From JBKPCD01 sp046727175 (GTDB lineage: Bacteria; Acidobacteriota; Vicinamibacteria; Vicinamibacterales; 2-12-FULL-66-21), in NCBI GenBank assembly GCA_046727175.1, contig JBKPCD010000040.1:1-14055 (forward strand): DNA of 14,055 nt. Reading direction: 5' to 3'. How positions within the stretch are numbered: the first letter of the stretch is position 1; every line of letters starts with the position of its first letter. The translations under genes and the position numbers were made by a program. Of the stretch, positions 1 to 5,998 are shown one piece after another. The notes below the pieces were generated by a model. That model did no database searches. It saw only the letters and a list, made by a program, of their open reading frames with translations, and was not told the DNA's origin.

Positions 1-289
1 GCGTCAGGTACTCGAAGGCCGTCAGATGTGCATAGAGTGAAGGCTCCTCGGGTACGTACCCGATGCGACGCTTGTAGGCAATCGGGTCGTCCGATACGAC
101 GATGCCGTCGAGCGAAATAGAGCCGGCGGTCGGCTCCAGCAGTCCAACCACAAGATTGACCGTGGTGCTCTTGCCCGATCCGTTGGGGCCGAGGTAACCC
201 ACGATCTCGCCGGGGTGAAGATCGAAGCTGACACGATCGAGCGCCAGCAGTCCCGCATAGCGCTTCGTCAGCCCGCGTGCCCGCAGCAT
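1..289 (-). CDS. ABC transporter ATP-binding protein, N-terminal part
   Basis: This is the ATPase subunit of an ABC transporter, and only its first 96 residues lie in the window; the gene runs off the left edge. A conserved aromatic (Y11) fits the A-loop. Walker A is GPNGSGKST at residues 35-43 or one earlier, and a Q-loop-like region reads GYVPEEPSLY around residues 77-86, with Glu where Gln is usual, as often seen in the CcmA/NodI-like ABC-2 exporter class. The ATG at 289 lies 3 nt after the upstream gene's stop, so it is probably the last or next-to-last member of the PadR operon. An ABC-2 permease would be expected just outside the window (inference). The substrate cannot be told from this part. 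Signature and Walker B motifs are not visible because of truncation. Confidence 0.93.
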   Translation of the reverse strand, partial: MLRARGLTKRYAGLLALDRVSFDLHPGEIVGYLGPNGSGKSTTVNLVVGLLEPTAGSISLDGIVVSDDPIAYKRRIGYVPEEPSLYAHLTAFEYLT

Positions 290-292
290 AGG

Positions 293-736
293 CTACCGGC
301 GACCGCGGCGGATCGGCCGCACCGCCCAGAGCGTGAGGGCGATCGTCGTCGCGATCAGGAAGACCGATGTCGTCGCAACGAGCACGATGCCCATCATCTC
401 GCCATGCGCCGGATCCGAAGGGATCTGGAACGTCGCGTATCGGGCGAGCGTCGCGAGCCCTTCGGCCAGCGCCAGCGCAGCGACGACGGAAATGACGGCG
501 ATGACAGGCAGGCCGCTACGTGCCCATTGGACGGCCGCCGTTCGCACGAGATCGACCGTCATGACCAGCCGCAGCCACCAGAGCGCGCCAGCGCCACGGG
601 TCGATGCCTCGTCGCGCGCCTCGTCGAAGTCTCGACTCATTTCGTCCGCGTACTCGCGTCGAAAGCCGGACGGGCACAGCCAGAGTGCTGCTCGATACAG
701 TCCAGAGTCGAGTGAGCGCAAGGGCGGCAGAGACAT
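293..736 (-). CDS. small membrane protein with ADOP permease-prefix-like domain
   Basis: A 147-residue protein of unknown biochemical role. Residues about 12-66 (LYRAALWLCPSGFRREYADEM, then a Trp/Leu-rich helix) resemble the permease-prefix domain that normally sits at the N terminus of acidobacterial ADOP (MacB/FtsX-like) permeases. Two hydrophobic segments follow at about 76-97 and 114-138, and the tail is basic (RPIRRGRR). The ATG at 736 was chosen because GAAGGGG lies about 7 nt upstream and overlaps the end of padR; a start at 778 would overlap padR by 12 codons. It sits 4 nt after padR and 3 nt before the ATPase gene, so it is almost certainly co-transcribed and may be a membrane partner of the ATPase (inference). 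The family link rests on motif memory, not on a search. Confidence 0.8.
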   Translation of the reverse strand: MSLPPLRSLDSGLYRAALWLCPSGFRREYADEMSRDFDEARDEASTRGAGALWWLRLVMTVDLVRTAAVQWARSGLPVIAVISVVAALALAEGLATLARYATFQIPSDPAHGEMMGIVLVATTSVFLIATTIALTLWAVRPIRRGRR

Positions 737-740
737 AGAG

Positions 741-1073
741 CTACCCCTTCGCCCCCCGGGGCTGGATACGGCGAGCACGCGCGACCGTGAGGAGTGCGCC
801 GAGCCGATCGATTTCGGCTTTGAGCGCCTCGCGGCCGCCGCGAGTCAGCCTGTAGTACCGTCGCCGCGCGTCGATCGCGCCCGCCGGCGCCTCCGTTTCC
901 TGCACCCAGCCCGCCTCCATCAGCCGTTGCAGCGTCCCGTAAATCGTGCCCGGACCAAAGCGAAGCTGGCTGGCCGACTGGCGCTGCACGTCCTTCAATA
1001 TCGCGTAGCCGTGACGCTCGCCGCTGGCCAGGGCGAGCAGGACGTGGATGACGGCTGGGGTGAGCGGCGGCAT
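741..1073 (-). CDS. PadR-family transcriptional regulator
   Basis: A 110-residue winged-helix repressor of the short PadR type. Recognisable blocks are the GERHGYAILKDV segment (residues 18-29), the recognition-helix region PGTIYGTLQRLMEAGW (41-56), and the wing with RRRYYRLTRGGREAL (about 70-84). The C-terminal helix used for dimerisation is short and ends in basic residues. ATG 1073 was chosen over the longer reading from 1163 because the family motif begins immediately after it, and the longer reading would translate straight through a strong promoter. The gene leads the operon PadR, prefix-domain protein, ABC ATPase. PadR proteins of this class usually repress their own operon and the transporter beside them; the palindromic element over the promoter fits that (inference). 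Confidence 0.93.
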   Translation of the reverse strand: MPPLTPAVIHVLLALASGERHGYAILKDVQRQSASQLRFGPGTIYGTLQRLMEAGWVQETEAPAGAIDARRRYYRLTRGGREALKAEIDRLGALLTVARARRIQPRGAKG

Positions 1074-1106
1074 ATTCCTGTGACAGGTATATCCGTGACA
1101 GGAATA
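1073..1106. promoter_or_regulatory. palindromic operator over the padR promoter
   Basis: A 34-bp inverted repeat has 9-bp perfect arms TATTCCTGT (1073-1081) and ACAGGAATA (1098-1106). Inside it, GTGACAGG occurs twice in direct orientation (1080-1087 and 1095-1102), 15 bp apart, and CCTGTGACAGG (1077-1087) is itself a perfect odd palindrome. The element spans the -10 box, the predicted transcription start and the padR start codon. That is where an autorepressor would block RNA polymerase. Assignment to PadR is inference from position. Confidence 0.6.
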
Positions 1107-1115
1107 GTTTGTCAA
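1086..1115 (-). promoter_or_regulatory. sigma70-type promoter of the padR operon
   Basis: On the minus strand a perfect -35 TTGACA (1115-1110) is followed after 18 bp by TATACC (1091-1086). The predicted transcription start is near 1079, only about 6 nt before the padR ATG at 1073, so the mRNA would be leaderless or nearly so. No Shine-Dalgarno sequence at normal spacing is present, only AGGA directly before the ATG, which agrees with this. Confidence 0.65.
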
Positions 1116-1166
1116 GCCGGCGGATGGGATCCGCAGGGCTGGCCGATCGCAAACGACGCCCACGGT

Positions 1167-1528
1167 TCAGGGCCTTCGGATCTCGAGGCGGTAGTCGGGA
1201 AGGCCGGCGCGATCCGAGAATGATATCAGGCGGAACGCGCGCGCGAAGACATCCGAGCACGCCCATGCCGCGGTATCGGGCGAGCTCTCGATAAAGCGAC
1301 CGCTGTCGCTCGCGCTGAAAATGCGCAGCAACGGCGACGCGCCACGGGCGGCGGCGATCCAGTATTCGCGAATGCCGGCGGGCTCAGTTCGTTGTGGACC
1401 CCGCCGTGCGCGAATGAGACGCGCGGGCTCTGCTCGTCGAGTGTCGCGACCCAACGGCGAAAACCCTCGAAAGTCCCGACTGACATCGGAATCTCGAGCC
1501 CTTCGATCGTAATGGTGGCCGCCTCCAT
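1167..1528 (-). pseudogene. Uma2-family nuclease-like pseudogene with internal deletion and frameshift
   Basis: The first 50 codons from ATG 1528 read as the N terminus of the Uma2 (DUF820, PD-(D/E)XK-like) family: TITIEGLEIP, a GFRRW segment, and a VHNELSP segment at the place of the family's v-x-v-x-MSP motif. The reading then shifts frame at about 1378-1385, and the C-terminal 70 residues of the same family follow: AGIREYWI, a GRFIES strand, AFRLISFSDRAGLPDY and a final LEIRRP with TGA at 1167. A normal member is roughly 200-230 residues, so about 100-120 residues including the catalytic core are missing, and the two ends are out of frame. Reading either frame alone gives a nonsense fusion. 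It is very unlikely to be functional. It lies upstream of and parallel to the padR operon and diverges from the CstB-like gene. Confidence 0.75.
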
Positions 1529-1537
1529 ACATCCGTG

Positions 1538-1543
1538 ATTATA
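1538..1543 (-). promoter_or_regulatory. -10 box of the Uma2 pseudogene promoter
   Basis: A perfect TATAAT on the minus strand is followed by CACGG and then ATG codons at 1532 and 1528. The predicted transcript would begin at or within a few bases of the start codon, again leaderless. No good -35 hexamer is seen at 16-18 bp. The promoter of a dead gene could still drive transcription toward padR. Confidence 0.4.
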
Positions 1544-1622
1544 GCCCCGAGGCGGGTCTTGACGATGGCGGCCGCGCGCATCATGCTTGCTGTCAAGCCA
1601 TACTGAGTGCCCGAACAGCCCC

Positions 1623-3035
1623 ATGATTCTCCAACAGTTCTATCTGAATTGCCTGGCGCACGCCTCGTACCTGATCGCCGACGAGCAGACGCATGTCGCG
1701 GCTGTCGTCGATCCGCAGCGGGATATCGATCAGTACCTGGCCTTCGCCGCCGAGCACGATCTGCGGATCGCGCACGTCTTTCTCACGCATTTCCACGCTG
1801 ACTTCATCGCGGGACATCTCGAGCTCCGTGATCAGACTGGTGCCACGATCTATCTGGGCGCCGCTGCTCAGGCCGAGTACGAGTTCACGCCGCTGCGGGA
1901 TGGCGATGTCGTGGAATTCGGGCGGGTGCGGCTGCGGACGCTCGAAACGCCCGGCCACACAGCCGAATCGATTTCCCTGACCGTCTACGATCTCGATCGC
2001 AGCGAGACCGAGCCACAGGCAGTTCTTACCGGTGACACGCTGTTCATCGGCGACGTTGGCCGTCCGGATTTGCGTGTCGCGCTCGGCTGGTCGGCCAGCG
2101 CGCTGGGCGAGCGGCTCTATGACTCAGTACACAACAAGCTGCTCGCCTTACCCGACCAAACCAGCGTGTATCCCGCGCATGGCGCCGGATCGTTGTGCGG
2201 CAAGGCGCTGAGCCGCGAAACGGTGTCGACGATTGGGGAGCAGCGTCGCTCCAATTACGCGCTCCAGCCGATGACCAAGCAGGCGTTCATCGAGCTCGTG
2301 ACCGCCGATCAGCCCGACGCGCCACCGTACTTCACGTACGACGCCGTGTTGAACAGCAAACGGCGGCCGACGCTCGACGAGGCACTCGAGCGCGTTAAAC
2401 CACTGACGCTCGACCAGGTGCTCGCGCTGCAGTCGGTCGGCGCGCAGATTCTCGATACGCGCGACCCGGTGGAGTTTGCGGCCGCCCACCTGGCTGGCAG
2501 CATCAACATCGGTCTGGGAGGGCAATACGCCACGTGGGCAGGGACCGTGTTGAGCCGCGAGCATCCCATTGTCATCATCGCGGATCCTGGCCGCGAACAG
2601 GAGTCGGCGACGCGCCTCGGCCGCATCGGCTTCGATCACATCGTCGGCTATCTTGGCGACGGCCTTGGCAGCGTCGCATCGCGTCCCGCGCTGACGACAT
2701 CGACGGAGCGCTTGAGCGCGCAGGTCGCGTCAGAGCGTCTGAGCGCGGGACCGCGCGACAGCGCGCCGCTGACGCTCGACGTGCGCACGCCCGCCGAGCG
2801 CCAGCAGAAACGCATCAGCGGGAGCATGAGCGTGCCGCTCAATCATCTCGTCGAGCGGCTCCCGGAGCTCCCAACCGATCGGCCGCTCATCGTGCATTGC
2901 GCGGGCGGGTATCGATCGTCGATCGCTGCAAGTCTGCTGCAGCGGCATGGATTCACCGAGGTCAGCGAGATTGCCGGCGGCATCACGGCGTGGGAGGCCG
3001 CCAGGTTGCCGCTGGAAGCGGGCCCACTCGGCTGA
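1623..3035 (+). CDS. CstB-like persulfide dioxygenase/rhodanese fusion (MBL-fold protein)
   Basis: A 470-residue three-domain protein. The N-terminal metallo-beta-lactamase fold (about 1-235) carries THFHADF (55-61), PGH (110-112), TGD (136-138, in TGDTLFIGDVGRPDL) and YPAHGAGS with H186. These are the ETHE1/persulfide dioxygenase signatures, whose single Fe(II) is held by H56, H112 and D138 equivalents. C192 follows in SLCGK, at the position of a functional Cys described in S. aureus CstB. A middle rhodanese-like domain (about 261-350) has Asp321 (IADPGRE) where the catalytic Cys should be. The C-terminal rhodanese domain (about 380-465) has the active loop CAGGYRS with C426. This order, MBL, pseudo-rhodanese, rhodanese, is that of CstB, which oxidises persulfide and releases thiosulfate. 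The ATG at 1623 is chosen because MILQQFYLNCLAHASYLI is where the family starts; no clear ribosome-binding site precedes it. It is probably cytosolic and acts in sulfide/persulfide detoxification. Confidence 0.92.
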   Translation: MILQQFYLNCLAHASYLIADEQTHVAAVVDPQRDIDQYLAFAAEHDLRIAHVFLTHFHADFIAGHLELRDQTGATIYLGAAAQAEYEFTPLRDGDVVEFGRVRLRTLETPGHTAESISLTVYDLDRSETEPQAVLTGDTLFIGDVGRPDLRVALGWSASALGERLYDSVHNKLLALPDQTSVYPAHGAGSLCGKALSRETVSTIGEQRRSNYALQPMTKQAFIELVTADQPDAPPYFTYDAVLNSKRRPTLDEALERVKPLTLDQVLALQSVGAQILDTRDPVEFAAAHLAGSINIGLGGQYATWAGTVLSREHPIVIIADPGREQESATRLGRIGFDHIVGYLGDGLGSVASRPALTTSTERLSAQVASERLSAGPRDSAPLTLDVRTPAERQQKRISGSMSVPLNHLVERLPELPTDRPLIVHCAGGYRSSIAASLLQRHGFTEVSEIAGGITAWEAARLPLEAGPLG

Positions 3036-3086
3036 GAGCTGCGTGTCGAAGCTCAGACGGGTCGGCTCGCGGTTCATGGTGGTCCT

Positions 3087-3620
3087 CTATTCGTGACGAA
3101 GCGCGGCGAGCGGATCGACCCTGGTCGCTCGGTGTGCCGGGATTGACGCGGCCAACGTCGCCACGATCGCGAAGAGCGCGGCGACGCCAATGAATGTCGT
3201 GGGATCGAGCGCTGTGAGCCCGAAGAGCATGCCGCGGGCGTGTCGGGTCAGCGCCGCAGCACCTGCCAGGCCGAGCCCGATGCCGGCGGCGGTCAGCGTG
3301 GTCGTCTGTCCAAGCACCAGCCTCAGCAGGTGCGCGCGACGCGCGCCGAGCGCCATCCGAATGCCAATCTCCGCGAATCTGCGATTCACCGTGTACGAGG
3401 TAATCCCATAAAGACCGAGCGCTGCGATCAAGAGCGCCAGCACTCCGAAAAGACCGGAGAGCATCGCCACTAGACGTTCCTGCCGTACCGGTGCCTGCAC
3501 GTGATCCGTCAGGAGGCGGAAGCTGTAAGACAGCTTCGGATTCACGCCGCGGATTGCGGCGCCGACGCTGCGGGCGAGCTGCATCGGCGCTCCGACAGCC
3601 GGGCGTGAACCGATGCTGGC
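3087..3620 (-). pseudogene. C-terminal remnant of an ADOP (MacB/FtsX-like) permease
   Basis: Only the last quarter of an acidobacterial ADOP permease remains. From about 3620 it reads ASIGSRPAVGAPMQLARS, then the AAIRGVNPKLS segment, the first FtsX transmembrane helix (MLSGLFGVLALLIAALGLYG), the hallmark EIGIRMALGARR, two more helices, and the family terminus RVDPLAALRHE with TAG at 3087. A complete relative of about 810 residues lies at 10991-13423 and ends in the matching IDPMDAVRHE. The N-terminal FtsX unit and periplasmic domain are absent, and family similarity stops abruptly near 3620-3640. No full-length start exists; an internal ATG at 3584 could yield 165 residues. It converges on the CstB-like gene. 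It is probably non-functional debris from a truncated copy. Confidence 0.8.
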
Positions 3621-3965
3621 TTCGGGAACGCAACCGCTTCTGGGTTCCGACTTCCTTGTCGTACAGCCGCTGCGGAAAGCCGCAGCGTCAGGTTAGGACG
3701 CCGTTCCGCGACTCAGTGGGCGAAACGGATCCGCCGCGTCAGCGTGGTGGCGACGATCGAATCTTGGAGGGCAGTGAACTACGGAACAGCCGCCGTGCAG
3801 ACAGAGCTGCCCGATTTGCCGAGCTCTGGCACCGCCTTCAGTTCGCTCGGCGGCAAGTAGCGGGCGCGAAGCTCGCTCATGTGGAGTCCGCGTGATCACT
3901 TTGCGTCCGCAACTGCGCGCCGCCTGCGTGCCACGTCGATGATCTCGTGGTGCTACGGCCCATCG
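3621..3965. other. gap with degraded coding-like sequence, no gene called
   Basis: No intact gene is seen. On the minus strand one frame stays open from about 3779 to 3596 apart from a single TGA (reading ALQDSIVATTLTRRIRFAH, stop, VAERRPNLTLRLS). Another frame gives MSELRARYLPPSEL from 3881 and ends at a stop after 33 residues. Just downstream of the CoA-binding gene a piece reads EIIDVARRRRAVADAK before a stop. I recognise none of these. A perfect 8-bp GC-rich hairpin with an AAAG loop lies at 3668-3687 and has no T-run on either side. The region is best seen as eroded remnants between the truncated ADOP and the CoA-binding gene. Confidence 0.5.
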
Positions 3966-4472
3966 TCACTGAAGGCCGCCGCGGATGGAAGTGATGCGCT
4001 GGGTGTTGAACCCGAGCCAGTGCATGCGCCCGACGTAGCGCGCGTGCTCGACCTTCATGCAGCGGTCCATGATCACCGACACGCCACCTGCCTCGGCGAC
4101 TCGCGCACCTTCTTCATTGATGACGCCGAACTGGCACCAGAGAGTTCCGGCGCCGATCTTCACGGTTTCGGCGGCAATGCCGGGCAGCGCGTCGGGGGCG
4201 CGAAAGACGTTGACGACATCGACTGGCACTGGCACGTCGACGAGGCTCTTGAAGCTCTTTTCTCCCAGGATCTCCGGCTCGCGCGGGTTCACCGGGATGA
4301 TTCGATAGCCGTGGCGCTTGAGGTAGTACCCCACGAAGTAGCTCGCACGCAGCTCGTTTCTCGACAGCCCGACGATTGCAATCGTCGTCGAATTGTGGAG
4401 CGCGCGCTGGATCGTCAGCGGATCCTGGTAGCGCCTGAGATCGAATGAAGTGTGGTTGACTGAAGGAGTCAT
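3966..4472 (-). CDS. CoA-binding domain protein (YccU-like), coupled to metY
   Basis: A 168-residue single-domain protein of the CoA_binding_2 Rossmann-like family. The nucleotide-binding start is TIAIVGLSRNELRAS (30-44), followed by YLKRHGYRIIPVNPRE (50-65), a PVDVVNVFR strand (84-91), LWCQFGV (111-117) and the conserved end DRCMKVEHAR (136-145). Length and motif order match the stand-alone family; the exact role in the cell is not established, although binding of CoA or an acyl-CoA is expected. Its ATG overlaps the metY stop in ATGA (4-nt overlap), with AAGG about 8 nt upstream inside metY, so translation is coupled to MetY. This suggests a role linked to sulfhydrylation or to CoA/acetyl-CoA balance during homoserine activation (inference). 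Confidence 0.9.
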   Translation of the reverse strand: MTPSVNHTSFDLRRYQDPLTIQRALHNSTTIAIVGLSRNELRASYFVGYYLKRHGYRIIPVNPREPEILGEKSFKSLVDVPVPVDVVNVFRAPDALPGIAAETVKIGAGTLWCQFGVINEEGARVAEAGGVSVIMDRCMKVEHARYVGRMHWLGFNTQRITSIRGGLQ

Positions 4473-5800
4473 ACCGCCGCTGCCTTTCGCGCCGACGCCG
4501 CCGCACGAGCGAAGCCCTGCTCGAGGTCCCAGATCAGATCGTCAATCGATTCAGTGCCGACTGACAGCCGGATGGTCCCGGGTCCCACCCCCGCAGCTCT
4601 GAGCTCGTCGTCGTTCAACTGACGATGAGTCGTGCTCGCCGGGTGGATGATCAGGCTCTTCGAATCGCCGACGTTCGCCAGATGTGACCACAGCGTGACG
4701 CCCCGGATGAAGTCCTGGCCCGCCGCTCGTCCGCCGACGCAATCGAAGGAAAACACCGCGCCGGCGCCGCCGGGCAGGTACTTGTCGACGAGCGACCGGT
4801 AGCGGCTCTTCGGCAGGCCCGGGTGCGTGACATTCGACGCGAGCTCGTGGGCCTCGAGGTAGTTCGCAACTGCCACCGCGTTTTCGACGTGACGAGACAT
4901 TCGCAGCGACAGGGTCTCGAGCCCCTGAAGGAACAGGAACGCGTTGAACGGACTCATTGCCGCACCCAGATCGCGCAGCGTCTCCGCTCGCAGCTTCATC
5001 AGATAGCCGTAGGTGCCGAACGTTTCGTGGAACTGCAGTCCGTGATAGGCGGGTGATGGTTCCGCGACGACCGGAAAGCGTCCGTTGGACCAGTTGAACT
5101 GACCTGATTCCACGACGACGCCGCCAATGCTCGTGCCGTGGCCGCCGATGAATTTCGTCGCGGAGTGAACGATGATGTCGGCGCCCCACTCGATCGGCCG
5201 GCAGAGATACGGCGTGGCAAAGGTATTGTCGACGATCAGCGGGCTCTGGTGATCGTGCGCGATGGCGGCGATCGTCTCGATGTCGAGCACGTTGCCGCCG
5301 GGGTTGCCGATCGTCTCTCCGTAGAACGCTTTCGTGTTCTCTCGTATCGCCGCCTTCCACGCGTCCAGATCGTCGGGATCGACCCACGTCAAACCGACGT
5401 TCATCTTGCGGAGCATGTGCTTGAACTGATTCACCGTCCCGCCGTAGAGCGCGGCTGATGCGACGATGTGGTCTCCGGGCTGCAGCAGCGTGAAGAGCGC
5501 GGCCGCCTGCGCCGCGATTCCACTCGCGAACGCGACGGCGCCGCACCCACCTTCGAGGTTTGCCACGCGCTCCTCGAACACCGCCACGGTCGGGTTCATG
5601 ATCCGCGAGTAGGTGTTCCCGTACTCCTGGAGGTTGAAGTACGCGGCGGCCGATTCCGGATCCTCGAACACGTAGCTCGTCGTCTGGTAAATCGGCACTG
5701 CGCGCGCGCCGGTGTTCGGGTCAGGGCGCTGGCCGGCGTGCACCTGCCGCGTTTCGAATCCAAAGTCGCGAGGTTGTTCGGCGCGGAAGCGTTCTTCCAT
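4469..5800 (-). CDS. metY: O-acetylhomoserine sulfhydrylase (aminocarboxypropyltransferase)
   Basis: A PLP enzyme of the Cys/Met metabolism family, 443 residues, the usual size for MetY. It makes homocysteine directly from O-acetylhomoserine and sulfide. Visible features are ETRQVHAGQRPDPNTGARAV (16-35), YSRIMNPT (64-71), the ASGIAAQ phosphate-binding region (92-98), IVDNTFATPYL with D191 (pyridine-N contact), and SATKFIGGHG with the Schiff-base lysine K216. The C-terminal substrate-binding part reads LIIHPASTTH and GTIRLSVGTE. The 50-60-residue insertions that separate MetY from MetB/MetZ appear present (EPSPAYHGLQFHETFG), which favours MetY. AGGAG (5810-5814) lies 9 nt before the ATG. Upstream in the same direction is metX, about 200 bp away across a repeat; downstream the CoA-binding gene overlaps it by 4 nt. 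Confidence 0.96.
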   Translation of the reverse strand: MEERFRAEQPRDFGFETRQVHAGQRPDPNTGARAVPIYQTTSYVFEDPESAAAYFNLQEYGNTYSRIMNPTVAVFEERVANLEGGCGAVAFASGIAAQAAALFTLLQPGDHIVASAALYGGTVNQFKHMLRKMNVGLTWVDPDDLDAWKAAIRENTKAFYGETIGNPGGNVLDIETIAAIAHDHQSPLIVDNTFATPYLCRPIEWGADIIVHSATKFIGGHGTSIGGVVVESGQFNWSNGRFPVVAEPSPAYHGLQFHETFGTYGYLMKLRAETLRDLGAAMSPFNAFLFLQGLETLSLRMSRHVENAVAVANYLEAHELASNVTHPGLPKSRYRSLVDKYLPGGAGAVFSFDCVGGRAAGQDFIRGVTLWSHLANVGDSKSLIIHPASTTHRQLNDDELRAAGVGPGTIRLSVGTESIDDLIWDLEQGFARAAASARKAAAV

Positions 5801-5860
5801 CGAGCTGGTCTCCTGACATTACTCTGTCACATACGCCAGAGAAACGGCCCACGGCAAATC

Positions 5861-5964
5861 ACGAAGTTCACAAAGGACACAAAGACCACGAAGTAAAAAC
5901 AAAAGGGCCCTAATAGGTCTTCGTGGTCTTCCTTCGTGATCTTAGTGGTCTCGGTGGTCTTTGT
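5861..5964. repeat. inverted pair of 9-bp repeat arrays between metX and metY
   Basis: The left arm holds 3.7 tandem copies of a 9-bp unit: ACGAAGTTC, ACAAAGGAC, ACAAAGACC, ACGAAG (5861-5893). The right arm holds the same unit in reverse orientation, GGTCTTCGT, a disturbed GGTCTT-CCTTCGT, GATCTTAGT, GGTCTCGGT and GGTCTTTGT (5916-5964). The innermost parts form a perfect 12-bp stem (5882-5893 with 5919-5930) around a 25-nt loop. Elements with this unit are familiar from intergenic regions of Acidobacteriota and other GC-rich bacteria (recollection). Translating it gives spurious Thr-Lys-rich proteins. The element separates metX from metY and could act as an RNA hairpin in the intercistronic region. 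Confidence 0.85.
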
Positions 5965-5998
5965 GCGGCCGCCCGTGGCGCGTGACAGCGAGAATCGT

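Noticed and set aside
1559..1590. TTGACG followed by CATGCT as a promoter for the CstB-like gene
   Set aside because: The -35 is good but the -10 matches only three positions; not strong enough to list.
2730..3077. Minus-strand ORF with a good AGGA-type ribosome-binding site directly after the truncated ADOP (MNREPTRLSFDTQLSAEW)
   Set aside because: All but its first 14 or so codons lie antisense to the CstB-like gene, and the protein has no recognisable domain; it may contain the first codons of a gene lost from this place, but this cannot be shown.
3668..3710. Integron attC site suggested by a GC-rich hairpin followed by GTTAGGA
   Set aside because: The last base does not fit GTTRRRY, there is no matching RYYYAAC on the other side, and no cassette structure is seen.
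5861..5964. CRISPR array
   Set aside because: Units are 9 bp, contiguous and inverted, without spacers.
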